This document shows positions 18,512 to 26,823 of a stretch of DNA of 64,000 nt, piece by piece. Source of the stretch: Streptomyces rubradiris. Its GTDB lineage: Bacteria > Actinomycetota > Actinomycetes > Streptomycetales > Streptomycetaceae. How positions within the stretch are numbered: position 1 is the stretch's first letter; every line of letters begins with the position of its first letter. The stretch lies in contig NZ_BNEA01000015.1 of assembly GCF_016860525.1 (NCBI RefSeq), positions 2,356,001 through 2,420,000 on the forward strand. Reading direction: 5' to 3'. The notes under the pieces were generated by a model. It made no database searches, had not been told where the DNA came from, and saw nothing but the letters and a program-made list of their open reading frames with translations. Position numbers and translations under genes: made by a program.

Positions 18512-20047
18512 CTAGCGGTCCCCGAAGACGGTGCGGTGCCAGTCCTTGGCCGCCACCGCGGTGTTGTCGAACATGACGTGCTTGATCTGCGTGTACTCCT
18601 CGAAGGAGTACGCCGACATGTCCTTGCCGAAGCCCGATGCCTTGTAGCCGCCGTGCGGCATCTCGCTGATGATCGGGATGTGGTCGTTGACCCAGACGCA
18701 GCCCGCCTTGATCTCGCGGGTGGCCCGGTTCGCGCGGTAGACGTCGCCCGTCCACGCCGAGGCGGCCAGGCCGTACGGCGTGTCGTTGGCCAGCCGCAGG
18801 CCCTCGTCGTCGGTGTCGAAGGGCAGGACGACCAGGACGGGGCCGAAGATCTCCGACTGGACGATCTCGCTGTCCTGGGCCGCGCCGGTGATCAGGGTGG
18901 GCCGGTAGTAGGCGCCGTCCTTCAGGTCTCCCCCGGGTGCCTCGCCGCCGGTGACCACGCGCGCGTAGCCGCGCGCCCGGTCCACGAAGGCGGCCACCCG
19001 GTCGCGCTGGGCGTGCGAAATCAGCGGCCCGAGGTCGGTGCCGGGCGCGAACGGGTCACCGAGCCGGACGGTCTCCATCAGCGCCGCCGTCCGCTCCACG
19101 AACGCCTCGTACAGCGGCCGCTGCACGTACGCGCGCGTGGCGGCCGTGCAGTCCTGGCCGCTGTTGATGAGCGCGCCCGCGACCGCGCCGTGCACGGCGG
19201 CTTCCAGGTCGGCGTCGTCGAAGACGACGAACGGCGCCTTGCCGCCCAGCTCCAGGTGCAGCCGCTTGACGGTGGCGGTGGCGATCTCGGCGACGCGCCG
19301 GCCGACCGCGGTGGACCCGGTGAAGGAGGTCATGGCCACGTCCGGGTGTCCGACCAGGTGCTCGCCGGCCTCCTTCCCGGTGCCGGTGACGATGTTGACC
19401 ACGCCGGCCGGGATGCCCGCGTCCGTGGCCGCCCGCGCGAACATCAGCGAGGTCAGCGGGGTGGTCTCGGCGGGCTTCAGCACGATGGTGTTGCCCGCGG
19501 CGATCGCCGGGAGGATCTTCCAGGCGGCCATCTGGAGCGGATAGTTCCAGGGCGCGATGGACCCGACCACCCCGATGGGCTCGCGCCGGACGTACGACGT
19601 GTGGTCCCCGGAGTACTCACCGGCGGACTGTCCCTGGAGGTGCCGGGCGGCGCCCGCGAAGAAGGCGGTGTTGTCGACCGTGCCCGGCACGTCGAACTCA
19701 CGGGTGAGCTTGAGCGGCTTGCCGCACTGGAGGGACTCGGCGCGGGCGAGATCCTCGGCGCGCTCGGCGAGCACACCGGCGAACCGGTGCATCGCCTCCG
19801 CGCGCTCGCCCGGGGTGGCGGCGGCCCAGCCCGGGAACGCCTCCCGCGCGGCGGCGACGGCCGCGTCCACGTCGTCGGGGCCGGCCAGTTCGTAGCGGTA
19901 CACCTCCCGGCCGGTGGCGGGGTCGACCACGGCGTGGTGGCGGCCCGAGGTGCCCTTGGCCGGCCGGCCGGCGATGAACTGCGCGCCGTCCGCGAACCGG
20001 TCCTGGGCGGGGAATCGTTCCGGGGTGGCGGTGCCCGGGTTGTGCAT
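18512..20047 (-). CDS. Gamma-aminobutyraldehyde / betaine aldehyde-type dehydrogenase
   Basis: 511 residues from ATG at 20047, preceded by GGAGGAG; the 28 extra codons upstream have no domain content. NAD-binding FTGSTAVGRRVAE, general base in LELGGKAPFVVFDD, catalytic cysteine in GQDCTAATRAYV, and the FGPVLVVLPF and MPHGGYKASGFGKDMS phrases group it with aminoaldehyde dehydrogenases. It heads the pot operon (53 nt before potD), fitting conversion of 4-aminobutyraldehyde to GABA. A promoter and a 36-bp inverted-repeat region lie upstream. Confidence 0.88.
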   Translation of the reverse strand: MHNPGTATPERFPAQDRFADGAQFIAGRPAKGTSGRHHAVVDPATGREVYRYELAGPDDVDAAVAAAREAFPGWAAATPGERAEAMHRFAGVLAERAEDLARAESLQCGKPLKLTREFDVPGTVDNTAFFAGAARHLQGQSAGEYSGDHTSYVRREPIGVVGSIAPWNYPLQMAAWKILPAIAAGNTIVLKPAETTPLTSLMFARAATDAGIPAGVVNIVTGTGKEAGEHLVGHPDVAMTSFTGSTAVGRRVAEIATATVKRLHLELGGKAPFVVFDDADLEAAVHGAVAGALINSGQDCTAATRAYVQRPLYEAFVERTAALMETVRLGDPFAPGTDLGPLISHAQRDRVAAFVDRARGYARVVTGGEAPGGDLKDGAYYRPTLITGAAQDSEIVQSEIFGPVLVVLPFDTDDEGLRLANDTPYGLAASAWTGDVYRANRATREIKAGCVWVNDHIPIISEMPHGGYKASGFGKDMSAYSFEEYTQIKHVMFDNTAVAAKDWHRTVFGDR

Positions 20048-20115
20048 GTCGCTCTCCTCCGCCGTACGCCCCGTCCCGGGGGTGGTGGCGTAGCTCCAGC
20101 TCGATTTGAGTGCCG

Positions 20116-20144
20116 ATCCTGACAGAGCCATAGGGCACCAACAA
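20116..20144 (-). promoter_or_regulatory. Promoter of the ALDH-potDABC operon
   Basis: Read on the minus strand: -35 TTGTTG (20139-20144), 17-nt spacer, -10 CAGGAT (20116-20121). About 60 nt upstream of the ALDH start. Confidence 0.5.
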
Positions 20145-20146
20145 GT

Positions 20147-20182
20147 GATTCCGTTGTTGCCTTTTGGTTACGCGACGGAATC
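20147..20182. promoter_or_regulatory. Inverted repeat upstream of the ALDH-pot operon promoter
   Basis: GATTCCGT (20147-20154) and ACGGAATC (20175-20182) are perfect 8-bp complements separated by 20 nt. The site begins three bases upstream of the -35. A similar arrangement (arms GAAATCCG/CGGATTTC, 22-nt spacer) lies upstream of the second ALDH and the Lrp gene. Confidence 0.55.
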
Positions 20183-20254
20183 TGTCGACCAGATGTCGAG
20201 TCGGGGGGCAAAACGGCGGACGGATTGTCAGTGGTGCGTGCCAGACTCGCGTGC

Positions 20255-20818
20255 ATGGGGAAGATCGACGGGGTGGAATCCCTGATCAGGGAGGTCCGGG
20301 CGGGGGTCCGGGTGAAGTACCTGCACTTCTGGGGTCACCGGCCGCGGCCGGACGGGCGGATCGGCGCGAGCTGTCTGAGCCAGTGGTGGCCGTCACCGTT
20401 CGTGGTCGACGGGGTGGCGTACGCGACGGCGGAGCACTGGATGATGGCCGGCAAGGCCCGGCTGTTCGGGGACGCGGAGGCGGAGCGCCGGGTGCTGGCC
20501 GCGGAGCACCCGGCCGCCGCGAAGAAGGCCGGGCGGCTGGTCCGGGGCTTCGACGAGGAGACCTGGCGGCGGGAGCGGTTCCGGATCGTGACCGAGGGCA
20601 GCGTGCACAAGTTCGCCGCCGACGACGGCCTCCGGCAGTTCCTGCTGAACACCGGGGACCGGGTTCTGGTGGAGGCGAGCCCCGTGGACCGCGTCTGGGG
20701 CATAGGACTCACGGCCGACGACGAGGCGGCGTCGGACCCGCAGCGGTGGCGGGGGCTGAACCTGCTGGGCTTCGCCCTGATGGAGGCCCGGGAGCGGTTG
20801 GCGGGGGCTGGGGCCTGA
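20255..20818 (+). CDS. NADAR-family (YbiA-like) protein
   Basis: 187 residues from ATG at 20255; a GTG start 30 nt upstream is possible. The NADAR/DUF1768 fold is shown by LHFWGH, CLSQWWPSPFVVDGVAYATAEHWMMAGKARLF, HKFAADDGLRQFLLNTGDRVLVEASPVDRVWGIGL and RGLNLLGFALMEARERL. Family members are N-glycosidases that act on ADP-ribosylated substrates or riboflavin intermediates; some take part in phage defence. No ADP-ribosyltransferase gene is beside it, so its role here is open. No Shine-Dalgarno is visible. Confidence 0.82.
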   Translation: MGKIDGVESLIREVRAGVRVKYLHFWGHRPRPDGRIGASCLSQWWPSPFVVDGVAYATAEHWMMAGKARLFGDAEAERRVLAAEHPAAAKKAGRLVRGFDEETWRRERFRIVTEGSVHKFAADDGLRQFLLNTGDRVLVEASPVDRVWGIGLTADDEAASDPQRWRGLNLLGFALMEARERLAGAGA

Positions 20819-20932
20819 GGGGCGGGGCCTGACGGCCCGGTGCGTGGGGCGGGACGCTCGCAGGGGGACGCCACCGACCGACCGGGGGCGATCACTGACG
20901 GGGACGGGCGCCCGCGGCCGGCGGTGCTCGGG

Positions 20933-21811
20933 TCAGCCGAGCACCGCTATCAAGACGGCGAACAAGATCAGCACCAGGACGACGCCCGTCGCGCCGCAGA
21001 TGAGGCCGGCCAGGGCCACCCCGGGGTTCGTGGCCTCGCCCCGCTTCGCCTTCCCCCTGCCGAGCGCGCCGAAGATGATCGCCAGGACGCCCAGCACCAG
21101 GGCGAGCGGCCACGCCAGGAAGCAGATGTCCGAGAGGATGCCGAGCACGAGGGAGGCCGTACCCATGCCGTTGCTCGGGGGCGCCTGCATGCCGGGCCAA
21201 CCGTAGCCGTTGCCGGCGGGGTAGGGCACGGCGGCGTACGGGGCGTGCGGCGGGCCCGGGTAGCCGTAGGCCGACAGGGTGCCCGGGTAACCGTACGGCA
21301 CCTGCCCGGGACCGTCGGGGGCGATGGGCGGCGGGGGCACGGGTTCCGGTCCCGCGGGCTGGGCGAAGGGGTGGGCTTGGGCCGCCGGGCCGGGGGTGGA
21401 GGGTGCGAAGGGGTGGGCCTGGGCCGCCGGGCCGGGGGTGGGGGGTGCGAAGGGGTGGGCCTGAGCCGCCGGACCGGAGGTGGGGGGTGCGAAGGGGTGG
21501 GGGGCGGGAGCGGGGCCGGAGTGGGGGAAGGGGTGGGCGGCCCGGGTCGTCGGTTCGGCGGCGGGTGGCGCGAACGGGTTCGGGGCCGGGGCCGGGTGCG
21601 GGAAGGATTCCGGCCGAGGGGCGGGCACGGGTGGCGCGAACGGGTTGGGCTGCGGGGCGGGGGCCGGCGCCTTGTCCAGGGAGACATGGGGTGTCGCGTC
21701 GTCCAGGGAGGCCCGGGGTGTCGAGGGACCGTGCCCGGGAGCCGGTTCCGTCGGCCCGTGACCGGGCGCGCTCTGCTCCCCGGGCGTGGACTGCGGCGCC
21801 TCGTCGGACAT
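20933..21811 (-). CDS. Proline-rich DUF4190-type membrane protein
   Basis: 292 residues. The first 200 or so are a low-complexity Pro/Ala/His-rich tail with near-perfect 14-residue tandem repeats (AQAHPFAPPTPGPA, about 3 copies), then a Tyr/Gly/Pro-rich stretch. The last 75 residues carry two membrane helices of the DUF4190 type (GTASLVLGILSDICFLAWPL and VALAGLICGATGVVLVLIL) joined by a short basic loop (GRGKAKRGEATNPG). The long N-terminal tail is probably cytoplasmic and disordered. Function unknown; such proteins are common in Streptomyces. Confidence 0.8.
   Translation of the reverse strand: MSDEAPQSTPGEQSAPGHGPTEPAPGHGPSTPRASLDDATPHVSLDKAPAPAPQPNPFAPPVPAPRPESFPHPAPAPNPFAPPAAEPTTRAAHPFPHSGPAPAPHPFAPPTSGPAAQAHPFAPPTPGPAAQAHPFAPSTPGPAAQAHPFAQPAGPEPVPPPPIAPDGPGQVPYGYPGTLSAYGYPGPPHAPYAAVPYPAGNGYGWPGMQAPPSNGMGTASLVLGILSDICFLAWPLALVLGVLAIIFGALGRGKAKRGEATNPGVALAGLICGATGVVLVLILFAVLIAVLG
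21365..21490. repeat. 42-bp tandem repeat inside the DUF4190-type gene
   Basis: About three copies of a 42-bp unit (core GCGAAGGGGTGGGC) encoding the 14-residue AQAHPFAPPTPGPA repeat on the minus strand. Copies differ by a few substitutions and degenerate to the right. Confidence 0.75.
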
Positions 21812-21969
21812 GGTGAAGGGCCCCCTCTCCTGGACGGTCCCGTCATGCTACGGGCCGCACGGGACACCGCCGCCCCGGGGCCTACGATGAACCCGCGCCA
21901 CCGATCAGCCGATCACCGCGCCCGGGCCGCCCGCCGCGGTCCACGGGCGCCGTTCCCGGGGAGGACCCC

Positions 21970-23037
21970 TTGACCGACACCGCCGTACCCGCCACCGGCA
22001 CCGCCGACCGCGATCTGCGCGCCTTCATCGCGGGGCTGCCCAAGGCCGAACTGCACGTCCACCACGTCGGCTCCGCCTCCCCCCGCATCGTCTCGGAGCT
22101 GGCCGCCCGCCACCCCGGCTCCAAGGTCCCCGCCGACCCCGAGGCCCTCGCCGAGTACTTCACCTTCACGGACTTCGCCCACTTCATCGAGGTCTACCTG
22201 TCGGTCGTGGACCTCATCCGCACCCCCGAGGACGTCCGGCTGCTCACCTACGAGGTGGCCCGCGACCTGGCCCGGCAGCAGGTGCGGTACGCGGAGCTGA
22301 CCATCACCCCCTTCTCCTCCACCCGGCGGGGCATCGACGAGCGGGCCTTCATGGACGCGATCGAGGACGCCCGCAAGGCCGCCGAGGCGGAGTTCGGGAC
22401 CGTGCTGCGCTGGTGCTTCGACATTCCCGGCGAGGCCGGTCTGGAGGCGGCCGAGGTGACGACACGGCTGGCCACCGAGGACCGGATCCGCCCCGAGGGC
22501 CTGGTGTCGTTCGGGCTCGGCGGGCCGGAGATCGGCGTGCCCCGGCCGCAGTTCAAGCCGTACTTCGACCGGGCCATCGCCGCCGGTCTGCGGTCCGTCC
22601 CGCACGCCGGGGAGACGACCGGCCCGGAGACGGTGTGGGACGCGCTGCGCGACCTGCGCGCCGAGCGCATCGGGCACGGCACGAGTTCCGCGCGGGACCC
22701 GGAGCTGCTGGCGTACCTCGCCGAGCACCGCATCCCGCTGGAGGTCTGTCCCACCTCCAACATCGCCACCCGCGCGGTCCGCACCCTGGAGGAACACCCG
22801 ATCAAGGAGTTCACCCGGGCCGGGGTGCTGGTGACGGTCAACTCCGACGACCCGCCGATGTTCGGCACCGACCTGAACAACGAGTACGCGGTGGCCGCCC
22901 GGCTCCTGGAACTGGACGAGCGGGGCCTCGCCGCGCTCGCGAAGGACGCCGTCGAGGTCTCCTTCCTGGACCCGGCGGGCAAGGCCCGGATCACCCGGGA
23001 GATCGACGACTACACCAGCGCCTGGCTCGCCGGCTGA
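21970..23037 (+). CDS. add: Adenosine deaminase
   Basis: 355 residues from a TTG start with GGGGAGG six bases upstream. The metal-dependent deaminase fold is shown by the zinc-binding HxH in KAELHVHHVGSAS (about 28-40), the catalytic glutamate in SVPHAGETTGPETVW, the His in ERIGHGTSS, and the metal-binding aspartate in VNSDDPPMFGTDLNNEY. It hydrolyses adenosine to inosine in purine salvage. The first motif reads HVHHVGS where typical enzymes have HLHLDGS, a feature of an actinobacterial subfamily that might prefer a related substrate. A 12-bp hairpin follows the gene. Confidence 0.87.
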   Translation: MTDTAVPATGTADRDLRAFIAGLPKAELHVHHVGSASPRIVSELAARHPGSKVPADPEALAEYFTFTDFAHFIEVYLSVVDLIRTPEDVRLLTYEVARDLARQQVRYAELTITPFSSTRRGIDERAFMDAIEDARKAAEAEFGTVLRWCFDIPGEAGLEAAEVTTRLATEDRIRPEGLVSFGLGGPEIGVPRPQFKPYFDRAIAAGLRSVPHAGETTGPETVWDALRDLRAERIGHGTSSARDPELLAYLAEHRIPLEVCPTSNIATRAVRTLEEHPIKEFTRAGVLVTVNSDDPPMFGTDLNNEYAVAARLLELDERGLAALAKDAVEVSFLDPAGKARITREIDDYTSAWLAG

Positions 23038-23165
23038 GCCACCGCGCCCGAATCCCTCCGGCCCCCGCGCCCCACCCACCGGGCGCGGGAGCCCACGCCT
23101 CCCAAGCCCAACGCCCCAACGCCCCAACGCCCGGCGACCCAACGCCCGGCGGCCCAGTTCCGAGC

Positions 23166-23197
23166 CCGGGAGCCGGGCCCCCGCCCCCGGCTCCCGG
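23166..23197 (+). terminator. Terminator hairpin after the adenosine deaminase gene
   Basis: A perfect 12-bp stem, CCGGGAGCCGGG (23166-23177) pairing with 23186-23197, with an 8-nt loop. It ends 26 nt before the next start. Confidence 0.7.
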
Positions 23198-23222
23198 TCA
23201 CCGCGCGGCCACAATAGGGCGC

Positions 23223-23933
23223 ATGCAGACCGTGACCGCCGTGGCCCACCGCGGCGACCCCTACCGCTTCCGTGAGAACACCCTCGCCTCGCTGCGTTCC
23301 GCGCTCGGGCAGGGCGCGGACGCCGTCGAGATCGACGTACGGCTCACCCGGGACGGCGTGCCCGTGCTGCTGCACGACGAGACGCTGCGCCGGCTGTGGG
23401 GAGTCGACCGGCCGCTGGGCGCGCTGTCCGCGGAGGAGCTGCGCGGGCTGACGGGGGGCGCGGTGCCGACGCTGGCCCAGGCGCTGGCCGCGACCGGTGA
23501 CAGCCGGGTGATGGTGGACCTGTGCGGTCCGGTCGGCCGCCGTACGGTCGAGCGGACGCTGAACGTGGTCCGGCAGAGCGGCGCGCGGGACCGCGTCTAC
23601 TACAGCGCGGGCGCCGAGGCGATGCTCGCCGTGCGGGCCGCCGACCCTGCCGCCGAGATCGCCCTGACCTGGACGACCCTGGCCCCGCCCCGCCCGGCGC
23701 TGCTCGCCGCCGTGCGCCCGCGCTGGCTCAACTACCGCTTCTCGCTTCTCGACCGGGAGCTGGCCGCCCGGGTGCACCGCGACGGCTGCCTGCTGTCCGT
23801 GTGGACCCCGGACACCCGCCGCTCCATGAGCAGGCTGCTGGAGCTGGGCGTGGACTCGATCACGACGAACCGGATCGACGTCCTGCACGCGCTGCGCTCC
23901 CACCCGGTACCGGGCCGCAGCCCCCTCCCGTAG
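23223..23933 (+). CDS. Glycerophosphodiester phosphodiesterase
   Basis: 236 residues. The GDPD core is complete: VAHRGDPYRFRENTLASL with the catalytic His, ADAVEIDVRLTRDGVPVLLHDETLRRLWG with the metal ligands Glu and Asp and the second His, and C-terminal LLSVWTPDTRRSM ... VDSITTNRIDVL. It splits glycerophosphodiesters into glycerol-3-phosphate and an alcohol. No signal peptide; cytoplasmic. No Shine-Dalgarno is seen before the ATG. Confidence 0.88.
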   Translation: MQTVTAVAHRGDPYRFRENTLASLRSALGQGADAVEIDVRLTRDGVPVLLHDETLRRLWGVDRPLGALSAEELRGLTGGAVPTLAQALAATGDSRVMVDLCGPVGRRTVERTLNVVRQSGARDRVYYSAGAEAMLAVRAADPAAEIALTWTTLAPPRPALLAAVRPRWLNYRFSLLDRELAARVHRDGCLLSVWTPDTRRSMSRLLELGVDSITTNRIDVLHALRSHPVPGRSPLP

Positions 23934-24081
23934 GGGCCATCCCTGACAACTCCCGCACGCTCACCGGCGGTTGTTCGGGGTCGCGCAAGGGGCACGCCCC
24001 CTCCTCGATGAGGATCCGGGCGGCGGGCCGCCGTCCGAGGATGATCAGGAAGCCGCACCCGATCTCCTCGAGGAGCCCGCC

Positions 24082-25263
24082 ATGCGCCGTACCCGCGGTA
24101 CCAGCACGTCCAGCCGTACCCGCCGCCGTACCGCCCTCGTGGCCGCCGGACTCGTCGCCGCGCTGGCCGCCGGTGCGGCGGCCGCGCCGGCGTTCGCCGC
24201 ACCCACCTCCGCGTCCCCCGCGGCCGCGTCCGCCAGGGCCACGTCCGGCCCGGACACCAAGGCCCTGTCCGCCGCGCTCGCCGGGCTGCCCGACCACGAC
24301 ATCACGGCCGCGCTGGTCCGGGTCGGCGGAGACGGCAGCTGGCGGGGCACGGCGGGCGTGCGGGACGTCCGCACGGGGGCGCCGGCCCTGGAGAACGCGC
24401 GGTTCCGGGCCGGTTCGGTGACGAAGGTGGTCACCGCCGCGATCGTGCTGCAACTGGCCGCGGAGGGCCGGATCGACCTCGACGGCTCCGTGCAGCGGTA
24501 TCTGCCGGGCCTGCTCACCGAGGACTTCAAGGAGCCCGTCACCGTACGGCAGTTGCTGAACTACACCAGCGGCCTCAAGCCGGGGGCGTCCCTCGGTGAC
24601 ACGGTCGAGGAGGGGTACGCGCACCGCTTCGAGACGCTGACGCCACGACAGGTCGTCGCGGCGTCCGTCGCCAAGGGGCCGGCGTACGCCCCGGGCACGA
24701 AGCAGACCTACGGCAACATCCACTACACCGTGCTCGGCCTGCTCATCGAGAAGGTGACCGGCGACTCGTACGCCCATCAGGCGCGGGTGCGGATCTTCCG
24801 GCCGCTCGGCATGCGGCACAGTTACTTCCCCGCCGCCGGGGACACCAGAATCCGCGGGCCGCACAACCGGGGCTACGACTGGATCGACGGCGAGCTGGTC
24901 GATGTGACCGACTGGGACGTGACCGACCGTTTCGCGGCCGGCGACCTCATCTCGACCCCCGCCGACCTGGAGCGGTTCCTGGTCGCACTGTTCCGCGGCC
25001 GGGTGGTGCCCGAGCCGCAGCTGCGGGAGATGTTCACCCCGCCCTTCCCCGGCGCGCACTACGGCGCCGCGCTGGAGCGCCTCGAAGTGAACGGCGTGGA
25101 GGTCTGGGGCAAGTCCGGTTCGCGGCCCGGGTTCACCGCGGGGATCGGCGCGACCCGGGACCTGTCCCGCACCCTCGTCTACGCGGTGAACTCCACGGAC
25201 GCCAAGGGCGACGGCCAGCAGGCCGCCGCCGAACGCTTCGCGTACCCCGCGTTCAACCGCTGA
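24082..25263 (+). CDS. Secreted serine hydrolase (class C beta-lactamase / D-Ala-D-Ala carboxypeptidase family)
   Basis: 393 residues from ATG at 24082, preceded by GAGGAG seven bases upstream. A long signal peptide rich in Arg then Ala ends near AAPAFA. The catalytic triad elements are SVTK (in RAGSVTKVVTAA), the Tyr-x-Asn motif YGN (KQTYGNIHYTVLGLLIEKV), and the KSG-type third motif (GKSGSRPGFTAG). Members cleave D-alanyl peptides, beta-lactams or esters. Streptomyces carries many such secreted enzymes, so the substrate is not assigned. Confidence 0.87.
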   Translation: MRRTRGTSTSSRTRRRTALVAAGLVAALAAGAAAAPAFAAPTSASPAAASARATSGPDTKALSAALAGLPDHDITAALVRVGGDGSWRGTAGVRDVRTGAPALENARFRAGSVTKVVTAAIVLQLAAEGRIDLDGSVQRYLPGLLTEDFKEPVTVRQLLNYTSGLKPGASLGDTVEEGYAHRFETLTPRQVVAASVAKGPAYAPGTKQTYGNIHYTVLGLLIEKVTGDSYAHQARVRIFRPLGMRHSYFPAAGDTRIRGPHNRGYDWIDGELVDVTDWDVTDRFAAGDLISTPADLERFLVALFRGRVVPEPQLREMFTPPFPGAHYGAALERLEVNGVEVWGKSGSRPGFTAGIGATRDLSRTLVYAVNSTDAKGDGQQAAAERFAYPAFNR

Positions 25264-25289
25264 CGGGCGCGGCGGCCGGGGGCGCGGGC

Positions 25290-25312
25290 GGCAGCGCGTA
25301 GCGCGCGCTGCC
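25290..25312. terminator. Bidirectional terminator hairpin between convergent genes
   Basis: A perfect 9-bp stem, GGCAGCGCG (25290-25298) pairing with 25304-25312, with a 5-nt loop. It lies between the serine hydrolase and nitroreductase gene ends. Confidence 0.65.
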
Positions 25313-25393
25313 CGCACCGGAGCACCTGCCCTGCCTGACGGGGCGCGGTTCGTGCGCCGGCGGGAAGTCGGCGCCCGCTGGAATCGAACGCGC

Positions 25394-26038
25394 TCAGAAC
25401 CGGTCCCAGTGCAGCACCCGGTCCCTGGGGATGCGGGGAGCGGGCCGGAAGTCGGTGCCGAGGGTGTAGGCGACGGGGATCAGCGCCGCCTGCATCACGT
25501 CGTCGTACGGGATGCCGAGCACCCGGGCCGACTCCCGCTCGTCCACCAGGTTTCCGGTGGTCCAGCAGGTGCCCAGGCCACGGGCGCGGGCGGCGAGCAT
25601 GAAGCTCCACACGGCCGGCAGGATGGAACCCCAGGTGCCGGCCTGGCGCAGGACCGGGGCGTGGTCGGTACGGCCTTCCACGCACGGCACGACGAGCGCC
25701 GGGACCTCGTGCAGGTGCGCGTACAGGTGCGCGGTGCCCGAGTACACCCGGTCCATCCGGGCCACGGACGCCCGCCGCACGTCCCGTTGCGGGAGCGGCT
25801 CGCTCGCGCCGGGCGCGGTCACCCCGGCCCGCCACACGTCGGCCAGGGCGGCCCGCCGCTCGGGGTCGGTGACGACGACGAAGTGCCAGCGCTGCCGGTT
25901 GCGTCCGCTCGGCGCCTGGACGGCCAGGTCCACACACTCCTCCAGCAGCCGGCGCGGCACCGGACGGGTGAGGTCGAGGCGGTGGCGGACGGCGCGGGTG
26001 GTGGACAGCAACTGGTCGGAAGAGAGATCGAGGTTCAT
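25394..26038 (-). CDS. Nitroreductase-family FMN oxidoreductase
   Basis: 214 residues. The N-terminus TTRAVRHRLDLTRPVPRRLLEECVDLAVQAPSGRNRQRWHFVVV is the FMN-binding opening of the nitroreductase fold. GLGTCWTTGNLVDERESARVLGIPYDDVMQAALIPVAYTLG completes the core. These dimeric enzymes reduce nitro compounds, quinones or flavins with NAD(P)H. It is divergent from an IclR regulator (85-nt gap), which may control it. Confidence 0.85.
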   Translation of the reverse strand: MNLDLSSDQLLSTTRAVRHRLDLTRPVPRRLLEECVDLAVQAPSGRNRQRWHFVVVTDPERRAALADVWRAGVTAPGASEPLPQRDVRRASVARMDRVYSGTAHLYAHLHEVPALVVPCVEGRTDHAPVLRQAGTWGSILPAVWSFMLAARARGLGTCWTTGNLVDERESARVLGIPYDDVMQAALIPVAYTLGTDFRPAPRIPRDRVLHWDRF

Positions 26039-26123
26039 GCGTTGACCCTGGCGGGCGGGGCCGGCCGGCGGCAACGCCCGGCTTTCACTGGGCGAAAACG
26101 CGGGCGGGGCGGACGGGGGACGG

Positions 26124-26804
26124 ATGGCGGAGAGTGTCGCGGGGCGGGTCTTCTCCGTGCTGGACGCGTTCGTGGACGCGCCGGTCACGCTGCGCCTGAC
26201 GGAGATCGCCCGCCGCACGGGGCTGCCCGTGCCGACCGCGCTGCGCATGGTGCGGGAACTGGTGGCCTGGGGCGGGCTGGAGCGGGGCTCGGACGGCTCC
26301 TACCGCCTCGGCACCCGGATCCGTACGCTCGGCGCCGCCGCCCCCTGCCCGCGCGGCCTGCTGGACACGGCCCTGCCGGCGCTGCGCGCCCTCACCGCGC
26401 GCACCGGCGGGCACGCGGACGTGGTGATCCCGGCCGACGGCACGGCCCTGTGCCTGGTCACCGGCGCACGGCTGCCCCCGCACGCCACGGCCGCGGGGAA
26501 GGTCCTGCTGGCCCACGGTCTGCTCCCGGCCCCGGCCGCCGCCGAGCGGCACACTCCCCGGACCCTCACCGCCCCGGGCCGGCTCGCCGCCCACCTGGCC
26601 CGCGTCCGGGCGGCCGGCCTGGCCGAGGCCCATGAGGAGCACCGGCTGGGCGAACTGTCCGTCGCGGCGCCGGTGTTCCGGTCCGGCACCCCCGTGGCGG
26701 CCGTCTCCCTGACCGCTCCGACGACCGCCCGCTCCCCCCGTCTCGCCCCGGCCGTGTGCCGGGCGGCGGCGACGGTGAGCCGCGCGCTGGACGAGCAGGG
26801 GTGA
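26124..26804 (+). CDS. IclR-family transcriptional regulator
   Basis: 226 residues. The N-terminal winged helix (ESVAGRVFSVLDAFVDAPVTLRLTEIARRTGLPVPTALRMVRELVAWGGLER) is followed by a shortened IclR effector domain (ALRALTARTGGHADVVIPADGTALCLVTGA ... HATAAGKVLLA ... LGELSVAAPVFRSG). Effector unknown. Divergent from the nitroreductase gene, its most likely target. The effector domain is more Ala/Pro-rich and shorter than in typical members. Confidence 0.83.
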   Translation: MAESVAGRVFSVLDAFVDAPVTLRLTEIARRTGLPVPTALRMVRELVAWGGLERGSDGSYRLGTRIRTLGAAAPCPRGLLDTALPALRALTARTGGHADVVIPADGTALCLVTGARLPPHATAAGKVLLAHGLLPAPAAAERHTPRTLTAPGRLAAHLARVRAAGLAEAHEEHRLGELSVAAPVFRSGTPVAAVSLTAPTTARSPRLAPAVCRAAATVSRALDEQG

Positions 26805-26823
26805 GCGCGGCGGTCGCGGTGCG

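Noticed and set aside
21365..21490. CRISPR-like regular repeats
   Set aside because: The 42-bp units are contiguous without unique spacers and are in frame with a Pro-rich protein.
23110..23160. CCCAACGC tandem runs after adenosine deaminase
   Set aside because: Short, imperfect, noncoding low-complexity sequence with no visible role; the adjacent hairpin explains termination.
25360..25395. GTTCGATTCC on the minus strand, like a tRNA T-loop
   Set aside because: No matching acceptor, D or anticodon arms; the sequence is the end of the nitroreductase gene.
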